From an uncultured Acidobacteriota bacterium (lineage in GTDB: Bacteria > Acidobacteriota > UBA6911 > CAINFC01), in the NCBI GenBank assembly GCA_903847975.1, contig CAINFC010000311.1, forward strand, positions 62,001 to 126,000: DNA of 64,000 nt, given 5' to 3'. Shown piece after piece: positions 52,081 to 58,892 of the stretch (position 1 is its first letter; the number at the start of each line of letters is the position of its first letter). Made by a program: the position numbers and the translations under genes. Below the pieces are notes generated by a model. It was not told the DNA's origin and did not search any database. It saw nothing but the letters and a program-made list of their open reading frames with translations.

Positions 52081-54612
52081 TTAAGGGTGATTGAAAACAA
52101 AAACAAGGACCGCGCTGGTTGTGGCGGTCACTCCGAAACGGTCCATGATCAGCACGGAAATCTGGTGGAAGCCATCGGTCAGCCGGGTGGTGTCCAGATC
52201 GATACGGAAGCCGGCCGTGTCGCTGTTGGGAAACTGCGGGAACATGGCGGCGATATCCGGTCGGTAATAGCGGGTAACCGCGGCGTTGTCCGGAACCCCG
52301 TCGATCAGCAGGGTAAGCTTGGTCTGTCCATGGTCATCGACCGCCCAGCCGGATATCGGGATAATGTTGCTTACCGTAGCGGCGTTCGAAGGCGTTTCCA
52401 GCTGACCGAAGGGCTGCAGGTTGAAAATGGTGCTGGTGGTGGAGCTGGTGCTGGTGGTGGTCGAGGTCAGCAGCCTGGTGGTTGTGGTGGTACTTGTCGG
52501 GGGAAGCGTGGTGGAGGTGGTCGTGCTTGTGGTCGTCGGGGGAAGCGTGGTGGTGGTCGGCGGCGTCAGTGTCGTAGTCGTACTGGGCGGCACCCACTGA
52601 ACGTTGAGCGATGCCTTGTTGGAGTAGTTCAAGGTATCTCCCGGGGGACGGATGGCGACAATCGAATAAGTCCCTTTGGCAATCAGGGAGGAAGGCAGAG
52701 CGAAAGAGAGCTCTCCGGAATTCTTGATGGCCGGATCAATCTTCCAGGCCCCGCCGCCGGCGTCCGCGGCCAGCTGAAGGTAGGTGCCGTTCGTGAAGCC
52801 GCTGCCCAGCACCGTGACGTTGATTCCCGTACTCTCGGTAACGGTTGACGGAGAAAGGGCCTGGATGGCCAGCGGGTTGGCAACCACCCTCCAGGTAACG
52901 GGAGCGGTTTCATTTTCCGCACCGCCGGGCGGACGTAGCAGGCTGAGATTGTAGTCTCCCGGTACGGCCTCCGAGGGATTGTAAAAGACCAGGAGCCCGG
53001 GGGTGAGCACCTCGGGCACCAGGGAAACCTCATATCCGTGCTGCTTATGGCGCAGCTGCAGGCGCAAGTCGCGGTAAAAATTGATGCCCCGGACCTGAAT
53101 CTGTTCGTTCGAATTGTAAAGCACCTGAGCGGGAGAGATGGAGGAAACGGTCATAGGATTTGCCGTCACCGTCAGGGTTACGGAATTGAGCGACTCGTTG
53201 CCGTTTCCGCCGGGAGGTCTGCCGACGATGATGGTATTTCTTCCGGCATAAAGATTGTAGGGAAGAATGAAATGAACCTGTGTCGGGTCGTCGTAAAGCA
53301 GAGGATAGGCGCTGGCCGAGCCTACATTATCCTCATTACGGATAAAGGCCCAGCTGCCCGGCAGGAAACCGTTGCCGCGAAGGACAATCAGGGAGTCGGA
53401 GTGGCTGGGAACCGAAGAGGGGATAACCTCCGTCAGAATCAGCGGCGGATTGAGAAGAAAGCGGATCTCACGCTTTTCCCCGGCAGGCAAAAGGATCGAA
53501 GTGGCTGCTTCCGGATCGTCGGGAGGGCTGGTGCCCGCTTCATCGATGCCGTTGTAAAACTCGGGCAGGAAATCGTTGACTTCCGGTTTCATATAAACCG
53601 GCCATTCGCCGGGACCCAGGTATTCTATTTCCACCCGCATGGCCGTCATGGCTGGAATTCCCGGAAGAAGAAATTCTCCTCTGGTGACCGAGGGAAAGAG
53701 CAGATCCGGATGAAAGCCGACGCCGGAGATCTGGGAAACCGCATCCCGGTATACAGCCAGAGGATCGCTTATCGTATTGACATTGCGGGCAATGACATTG
53801 ACGCCCTGGACTTCCCGGACCCCGTTGGATTGATACACGCTGCCATGAAAGGAAGCCTTGGTGCTGAAAAAGGTAGTGTTGCCGTAAAGCCAGTTGACCG
53901 TGACAATGTCGTCATACTTTAGCGTGGCATGGGTAACCAGGAGGTACGGATACATGGTTTCCACCATGTTTTCCGGGGGGATGCCGTAGCCGGAAATCGC
54001 TCTTTTGGAAAAGTAGGCATCCCCGTTCACCTGGCTGTGCCCCAGGCCGATAAAATGACCGAACTCGTGAACCAGAAGGGCCTCCAGATACTTTTCATCC
54101 AGTTCGCCGCAGGCATCATTTTTATCGAAATCGAAGGGATCGGTATTAATAATGGAATAGGCCTCGGTCACGTAGCCGGTGGCCGGGTCTACGAATTCCG
54201 GGGTGGAAAAGCCGAGCACCTCCTGGGAAAACCCGAGAGCCCGGAGAATCTGTCCGTCGTTATCAAAGATGACCGGGCTGATTCCGTCCCGCTTGCCCAG
54301 GTAGTCCCTGAAGTTGGCCCCGTCAATGTCCTCGAAGATGCCGTCGCGCTCCTGGAAAGATATTTTGGAGCAGGCATCCGACCAGCGGCGTATGGCCTGG
54401 GAGACAAGATTCTTGGCCGACCGGTTGGGCAGATAGCCGAGCGAACCTCGGTCGGTCCAGTAAGGTATTACCCCGCTTTTCCAGATGAGGGGCTGTCCCT
54501 CACGGACCTGCTGATGAGAAACATAACCGATAGGATTTCCGGCAAACAGAAGTGCGCTCGAGAGCAGGAAAAGAAAGCAGAGCAGCAGAAAAGAGAAATA
54601 TCGTTTCAACAT
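52081..54612 (-). CDS. Secreted matrixin-type metalloprotease with IPT domains and Thr-rich linker
   Basis: An 843-residue exported protease. Signal peptide at residues 1-24. The catalytic domain has the metzincin zinc site VHEFGHFIGLGHSQ (His182, Glu183, His186, His192) and a Met-turn candidate Met220 in MYPYLL. Next come three IPT/TIG-like immunoglobulin domains (LILTEVIPSSVPSHSDSLIV, MTVSSISPAQVLYNSNEQIQ, LAIQALSPSTVTESTGINVT), then a ~50-residue Thr/Ser/Pro linker, and a C-terminal beta domain (LTLLIDGVPDN...GFRIDLDTTRLTDG). Excellent ribosome site AGGAGGA. Last gene of a leftward run with two other exported proteins. Likely extracellular or surface-attached protein degradation. Confidence 0.88.
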   Translation of the reverse strand: MLKRYFSFLLLCFLFLLSSALLFAGNPIGYVSHQQVREGQPLIWKSGVIPYWTDRGSLGYLPNRSAKNLVSQAIRRWSDACSKISFQERDGIFEDIDGANFRDYLGKRDGISPVIFDNDGQILRALGFSQEVLGFSTPEFVDPATGYVTEAYSIINTDPFDFDKNDACGELDEKYLEALLVHEFGHFIGLGHSQVNGDAYFSKRAISGYGIPPENMVETMYPYLLVTHATLKYDDIVTVNWLYGNTTFFSTKASFHGSVYQSNGVREVQGVNVIARNVNTISDPLAVYRDAVSQISGVGFHPDLLFPSVTRGEFLLPGIPAMTAMRVEIEYLGPGEWPVYMKPEVNDFLPEFYNGIDEAGTSPPDDPEAATSILLPAGEKREIRFLLNPPLILTEVIPSSVPSHSDSLIVLRGNGFLPGSWAFIRNEDNVGSASAYPLLYDDPTQVHFILPYNLYAGRNTIIVGRPPGGNGNESLNSVTLTVTANPMTVSSISPAQVLYNSNEQIQVRGINFYRDLRLQLRHKQHGYEVSLVPEVLTPGLLVFYNPSEAVPGDYNLSLLRPPGGAENETAPVTWRVVANPLAIQALSPSTVTESTGINVTVLGSGFTNGTYLQLAADAGGGAWKIDPAIKNSGELSFALPSSLIAKGTYSIVAIRPPGDTLNYSNKASLNVQWVPPSTTTTLTPPTTTTLPPTTTSTTTSTTLPPTSTTTTTRLLTSTTTSTSSTTSTIFNLQPFGQLETPSNAATVSNIIPISGWAVDDHGQTKLTLLIDGVPDNAAVTRYYRPDIAAMFPQFPNSDTAGFRIDLDTTRLTDGFHQISVLIMDRFGVTATTSAVLVFVFNHP
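52431..52588. repeat. Low-complexity GTGGTx repeat encoding a Thr-rich linker
   Basis: Imperfect tandem GTGGT/GTCGT triplet repeats within the matrixin gene, read leftward as runs of Thr with some Ser and Pro (TTTTLPPTTTSTTTSTT). Such tracts form flexible, often glycosylated linkers between secreted domains and can change length by slippage. Confidence 0.75.
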
Positions 54613-54620
54613 GGCTCCTC

Positions 54621-55220
54621 CTATCGGTTCGAAAGAATCTGTTGTACGAGGGACATCAGGTCCTGGAGCGGAAGTGCGTGCGACTCGGTCGAACCGGTTG
54701 CGGACTCCCGGAACCGCCCGACCGATTTGCTTTCCATTCCCCGGAAGAGGTTGTTATTCCCCTGCCCGTTGATCGCCAGGACCTGCTTCGTCGAAGTGTC
54801 GGCGAATGTCCGAAAAGCGCCCTGGCCGAGACCCTGCGGACTGGAATAACCCATCGGACTGACCGCGGCAAGAAAGATGAGGTATGATTCTCCCAGCCGG
54901 TATTCCGGCATCCCCTCCACGGTGGCCACCGACAGACTGCGGTCCGAGGCCGGGCGGTAAGTCGGGGCAAAGCCGAACTGCTTGATGGAAAAGGTCGATC
55001 CGGCCTGGCCTTTGAGCGTTCTTTGAATTTCAAAGGTATAGCGGGTGGCCGGCAGGCCGTTTTCATCCATGCGGGCTTCCGCGGCGACGCATTTGCCGTA
55101 AAAGATCGTCCGGGCGCCGGTTGTCATCTGTTCCAGGTTGATCGGCCGAACCATGCTTCCGGCGAAGGCCGTCCCGGCGCAGACAACCAGGATGAAAAGG
55201 ATTAATACCTGTTTTTTCAT
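54621..55220 (-). CDS. Small exported protein of unknown function
   Basis: I do not recognise a family. From the ATG at 55220 (GGGAGG upstream; the 46 codons before it are a spurious extension) it has 199 residues with a good Sec signal (KKQVLILFILVVCAGTAFAG). The mature part has a beta-rich look: MTTGARTIFYGKCVAAEAR, YTFEIQRTLKGQAGSTFSIKQFG, YRLGESYLIFLAAVSPMGYSS. The second of these resembles the small barrel of proteins that report on secreted enzymes' release, but this is weak. One cysteine. It shares a leftward run with the matrixin gene 8 bases downstream, so it may help or regulate the protease. Confidence 0.6.
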   Translation of the reverse strand: MKKQVLILFILVVCAGTAFAGSMVRPINLEQMTTGARTIFYGKCVAAEARMDENGLPATRYTFEIQRTLKGQAGSTFSIKQFGFAPTYRPASDRSLSVATVEGMPEYRLGESYLIFLAAVSPMGYSSPQGLGQGAFRTFADTSTKQVLAINGQGNNNLFRGMESKSVGRFRESATGSTESHALPLQDLMSLVQQILSNR

Positions 55221-55264
55221 ATTCTTCCCTCCCTTTTTTTCTGGATCTTCCTGTCTCGGTCGAT

Positions 55265-55768
55265 TTAAAAACGTACCACCAGTCCGGTATTGACCTGCAG
55301 ATTGTGGGTGGCGGGATTCCAGACAACCAGGTCGTTCAGTTCGAAGCGTGCGGACCATTGGTGGTTCAGGGAAACATCCACGCCGGCACCGTATTTGATG
55401 GCAAATTCGGATCCGGTGCTATTGAATGCCCTGAAATTGGATGCGCCCAGAAGCATGTGAACAAAAGGGGTCAGGCGTTTGCCCGGCAGCATGAACTTGG
55501 GGCCGGAGCCGATGGTGTATTGGTCGAAGGTGGTTCCTCCGAGGTTGAAATTGGCATCGAACTGGACTTCTACCTCAAACCAGGATTTGGCCTTTTGCGC
55601 ATAGCCCACCGTGAACCCCGAGCCGCCGAACTCGAAGTCGGTCAGGTAGCTGAACCCGACGTTGAATTCATTCCTGGGCTCGATGCTCTGTGCAGAAGCA
55701 GCTTGTTCCAAGGGAAAGCAGGAAATCACCGCTGCCAGGGCGATCAACAGGGATAATTGGCGCACCAT
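55265..55768 (-). CDS. Outer-membrane beta-barrel protein
   Basis: A 167-residue protein with a signal peptide (LSLLIALAAVISCFPLEQAASAQ) and alternating hydrophobic strands (EFNVGFSYLTDFEF, GFTVGYAQKAKSWFEVEVQF, SARFELNDLVVW) ending in ...LVVRF. A C-terminal Phe at the end of the last strand is the standard BAM-recognition signature. About eight strands, so a small OmpX/OmpW-size barrel. Good ribosome site AAGGAG and a strong promoter upstream. First gene of a run of three exported proteins. Confidence 0.8.
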   Translation of the reverse strand: MVRQLSLLIALAAVISCFPLEQAASAQSIEPRNEFNVGFSYLTDFEFGGSGFTVGYAQKAKSWFEVEVQFDANFNLGGTTFDQYTIGSGPKFMLPGKRLTPFVHMLLGASNFRAFNSTGSEFAIKYGAGVDVSLNHQWSARFELNDLVVWNPATHNLQVNTGLVVRF

Positions 55769-55830
55769 ATGGTTTTCTCCTTAATGCAGTTTATTAAGCC
55801 TTGCTGCATAAATCATCTTTATAACTTGGG

Positions 55831-55859
55831 ATTTTATGCTTTGTGAGGGAATAAATCAA
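55831..55859 (-). promoter_or_regulatory. Promoter of the exported-protein operon
   Basis: Read leftward: TTGATT, 17 bases, TAAAAT, with an A/T-rich region upstream and a leader of about 55 bases containing the inverted repeat ATGCAG/CTGCAT. Confidence 0.7.
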
Positions 55860-56038
55860 GAGAAATTCTTTATTTTTTTAGAAAAAGCCTTTGCCGACAA
55901 TTGGCAACAGGAGAAATGCTTTGATAAAATCACTTGGTCAGGCCTGGCAGGGAGGTCCCGCTGGCGGCAGCGGCTGCTCGAGCGGGCGGGTCGAAAGTGC
56001 TGAAACCGCAGCCTAGGACAAAATTTCGGGAAATTACC

Positions 56039-56485
56039 ATGGATATATGGTCACAATTGGAAAACAGCAGTGTGGAAACGGAAAGGTCTTCTCCGGAGCG
56101 GAATTCCGGTTTTGAGGATCGCCGCGAGTTTACGAGGGTTTCGGCTCGAGCCGAAGTGGAGGTGCTTACCGAGGAGAACTGGAAAATTTCCGGTTCCAGC
56201 GCCAATCTGAGCCTTAACGGGCTGCTCCTGGAGGTCAGCCTGCCCACTCTGGTCGGAAAAAGCTGTTCGGTCACACTCTCTCTGCCCGCCGAACCGGAGC
56301 CCTTGCGCATCAACGCCAAAGGGATCATCGTGCAGTCTCAGAAGGGCAAGATGGGGATCCAGTTCACCAGCGTGGACTGCGAGGATTTCGATTATCTCCG
56401 GAACCTGATCCTTTATAATGCCAGCGACCCGATACGGATTGAAACGGAGTTCGACAGTCACCTGGGGCTGAAAAAGTCCGTTTAA
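56039..56485 (+). CDS. PilZ-domain protein
   Basis: A 148-residue cytoplasmic protein whose C-terminal ~100 residues are a PilZ domain, a cyclic di-GMP receptor. The RxxxR motif is DRREFTRVS near residue 24 and the second motif is ANLSLNGLLLE ([DN]xSxxG) near 59. Both binding motifs look intact. The ATG at 56039 is used; the 35 codons before it have no similarity or ribosome site. Only 27 bases before leuC, so cotranscribed with leucine synthesis genes, an unexpected pairing. Confidence 0.85.
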   Translation: MDIWSQLENSSVETERSSPERNSGFEDRREFTRVSARAEVEVLTEENWKISGSSANLSLNGLLLEVSLPTLVGKSCSVTLSLPAEPEPLRINAKGIIVQSQKGKMGIQFTSVDCEDFDYLRNLILYNASDPIRIETEFDSHLGLKKSV

Positions 56486-56512
56486 ACTTCCTCCCTCTCA
56501 CGGAACGAGCAT

Positions 56513-57922
56513 ATGGTTTTAAAAACTCTGTTGGATAAAATCTGGGAGGATCATGTCGTCCACCAGGAAACGGGCTGTCCCGCCATTCTCTATATCGACT
56601 TGCACCTGCTTCATGAGGTGACCTCTCCGCAGGCTTTCGACGGGCTGTGGCAGCGCGGCCTGCGGGTAAGACACCCGTCGCGGTGCCTGGCTACGGTGGA
56701 TCACAGCATTCCCACAACGGACCGCCGCCAGCCGGTGGCCGATCCCCTGGCCGCCAGGCAGATTCTTCGCCTGGAGGAGAACTGCCGGGAGTACGGCATT
56801 CCTCTTTTCGGATTGCACAGCCGGCGGCAGGGCGTAATTCACGTGATCGGACCGGAATCGGGAGCCGTGCAGCCCGGGATGACCATCGTTTGCGGCGACA
56901 GCCATACGGCCACCCATGGCGCCTTCGGGGCTCTGGCGTTCGGGATCGGAACCAGCGAAGTGGAGAACGTGCTGGCCACCCAGTGCCTGCTTCAGGCCAA
57001 GCCTAAGAATTATGAAGTTCGACTGGAGGGTTCGCTGGCCGCCGGGGTAACCGCCAAGGACATCATTCTGGCGCTGATTGCCCGCATCGGAATCGGCGGC
57101 GGAACCGGGCACGTTTTCGAATATAAAGGAAAAGCCATCCAGCGCCTGTCGATGGAGGAGCGGATGACGGTCTGCAATATGTCGATCGAGGGAGGAGCCC
57201 GGGCCGGGCTAATGGCCCCCGATGAGGTTACCTTCCAATATCTGCAGGGCAAGCCGTTTGCGCCCCGGGAAGAGGAGTGGACGCGGGCCCTGGCCAAATG
57301 GCGCCAGCTGGCCAGCGATGAAGGCGCCCTTTATGACCGCTCGGTTGAGCTGGACCTGGACCATCTGGAGCCGATGATCACCTATGGCACCAATCCCGGC
57401 ATGGCCATTCCCGTAACCGGCAGGGTCCCCGATCCGGACCACATTCACAGTCAGGAAGAAAAGAATTCCATGTCTCACGCGCTGCAGTATATGGGCCTGC
57501 GTCCGGGTCAGCCTATTCTCGGGCAGCCCATCGATGTGGTTTTCATCGGCAGCTGCACCAACGGCCGGCTCCTGGACCTGCAGCAGGCCGCGGAGGTCCT
57601 GAAGGGCCGTCGGATTGACGGCCGGGTCCGAATGCTGGTGGTTCCGGGTTCCGGCCAGGTCAAGCGTCAGGCCGAGGAGCTGGGGCTGGACCGCATCTTT
57701 CTCGAGGCCGGAGCCGAATGGCGCGAGCCGGGGTGCAGCATGTGCATTGCCATGAACGGCGATGAAATCCGCGCCGGGCAGTATTGCGTCAGCACCAGCA
57801 ACCGGAATTTTGAGGGGCGACAGGGCAAGGGCGGACGGACACTGCTGGCCAGCCCGGCTACGGCGGCCGCCTCGGCGATCGCCGGGGTCGTCGCGGACTG
57901 CCGGCGGGTCGTCCGCCTATAG
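56513..57922 (+). CDS. leuC: 3-isopropylmalate dehydratase large subunit
   Basis: [4Fe-4S] aconitase-family subunit of isopropylmalate isomerase, second step of leucine synthesis. 469 residues. Markers: [51 protein letters not shown], and the three cluster cysteines in GSCTNGRL and CSMCIAMN. The C-terminal [19 protein letters not shown] is diagnostic. leuD follows after 39 bases. Confidence 0.98.
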   Translation: MVLKTLLDKIWEDHVVHQETGCPAILYIDLHLLHEVTSPQAFDGLWQRGLRVRHPSRCLATVDHSIPTTDRRQPVADPLAARQILRLEENCREYGIPLFGLHSRRQGVIHVIGPESGAVQPGMTIVCGDSHTATHGAFGALAFGIGTSEVENVLATQCLLQAKPKNYEVRLEGSLAAGVTAKDIILALIARIGIGGGTGHVFEYKGKAIQRLSMEERMTVCNMSIEGGARAGLMAPDEVTFQYLQGKPFAPREEEWTRALAKWRQLASDEGALYDRSVELDLDHLEPMITYGTNPGMAIPVTGRVPDPDHIHSQEEKNSMSHALQYMGLRPGQPILGQPIDVVFIGSCTNGRLLDLQQAAEVLKGRRIDGRVRMLVVPGSGQVKRQAEELGLDRIFLEAGAEWREPGCSMCIAMNGDEIRAGQYCVSTSNRNFEGRQGKGGRTLLASPATAAASAIAGVVADCRRVVRL

Positions 57923-57961
57923 TATCGGGAAAATCGGATTTGCAGAGACCAGAGGGCACGC

Positions 57962-58576
57962 ATGGAACCAATCAAAATCATTACCGGGAAAGCCGTTCTT
58001 TTACCGAAAGACAACATCGATACCGATCAGATCATCCCCGCCCGCTTCCTGAAGGTGACCGACAAAAAGGGCCTGGGCGACTGCCTGTTTTATGACTGGC
58101 GGTACGACGCCCAGGGAGCTCCCCGGGAAGATTTCCTGCTGAACCAGCCGCAGGCCAGGCAGGCCAGAATCCTGATCGTGGGGGACAATTTCGGCTGCGG
58201 CAGCTCGCGCGAGCACGCCCCCTGGGCCCTGGTCGGCTACGGATTCGCTGCAGTCATCAGCACGTCCTTTGCCGACATATTCCGCAACAATTCCCTGAAG
58301 AACGGCCTGCTGCCGATCGTCATGCCCGCCGAAGCCCATTCGGAATATGCCCGGAAAATAACTCTCCAGCCGGACCTTGAGCTGGTCGTTGACCTGGAGG
58401 AGCAGACGGTTCGCGCGGCTGGCCTGGAGCCGGTGATTTTCCCGATCGACGGCTTTTCCAAACGGTGTCTGCTCGACGGCGTGGATGAAATGGGCTACAT
58501 TCTCAAGCATGAAGCCCACCTGAAAGCGTATGAGGGCTCCCATCCTCCACGAATTCAGGTCACGGCCATCGATTAG
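57962..58576 (+). CDS. leuD: 3-isopropylmalate dehydratase small subunit
   Basis: Partner of LeuC, carrying the swivel domain. 204 residues. DNIDTDQIIPARFLK at the N-terminus, then GDNFGCGSSREHAPWALVGYG with the conserved Ser, and GFSKRCLLDG near the end. Complete. No leuA or leuB in the window. Confidence 0.98.
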   Translation: MEPIKIITGKAVLLPKDNIDTDQIIPARFLKVTDKKGLGDCLFYDWRYDAQGAPREDFLLNQPQARQARILIVGDNFGCGSSREHAPWALVGYGFAAVISTSFADIFRNNSLKNGLLPIVMPAEAHSEYARKITLQPDLELVVDLEEQTVRAAGLEPVIFPIDGFSKRCLLDGVDEMGYILKHEAHLKAYEGSHPPRIQVTAID

Positions 58577-58644
58577 CGCATCGATACGGCATTTTTATTT
58601 TGTTCTGCCGACCCGATAGGGACTTGCTCCTGGTCTGGGGCCAA

Positions 58645-58814
58645 CCCGGCAAAAAATTGCCGGGTACAATCTTTTCGTCCCTTGCGGGACTTTTGCCTCG
58701 GAATAACATTCCTGCCAGGATTTGAGCGGGGCATTCCCAGGCGATGGCGGAGCGAAACGGTACGATATCCGATATTTCGCCGCGGGCGGCATACACCTGA
58801 GTCCCTTGAGGGAC
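58645..58814. repeat. Palindrome-rich intergenic element
   Basis: The leuD-comEC gap contains three short hairpins: CCCGGCAA/TTGCCGGG (58645-58664), GTCCC-TTGC-GGGAC (58677-58690) and GTCCC-TTGA-GGGAC (58801-58814). The two 14-base GTCCC hairpins differ by one base. The pattern looks like a short interspersed repeat of the REP kind; I cannot count other copies within this window and I find no open frame of credible origin in it. Confidence 0.5.
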
Positions 58815-58875
58815 GGTAGAACCTGACCTGCCAGCGACTTTTCGCCGCAAGCCCGATTTTCCGTTTGTTGGCCTG

Positions 58876-58884
58876 TGCTACAAT
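58876..58884 (+). promoter_or_regulatory. Extended -10 element before comEC
   Basis: TGCTACAAT, an extended -10; the best -35 is poor (TTTTCC, 16 bases upstream). It predicts a start near 58891, almost on the ATG at 58893, or 35 bases before the ATG at 58926. Confidence 0.35.
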
Positions 58885-58892
58885 TTGCCCAT

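Noticed and set aside
55769-56038. Cyclic di-GMP riboswitch before the PilZ gene
   Set aside because: I looked for the GEMM conserved core and did not find it; the region shows only the leftward promoter and A/T-rich DNA.
58645-58814. CRISPR-like repeats
   Set aside because: Only two 14-base palindromes about 110 bases apart, unequal spacing, no cas genes.
58560-58850. 96-residue leftward frame in the leuD-comEC gap
   Set aside because: It spans the palindromic element; the protein shows no known features, so it is likely a translated repeat.
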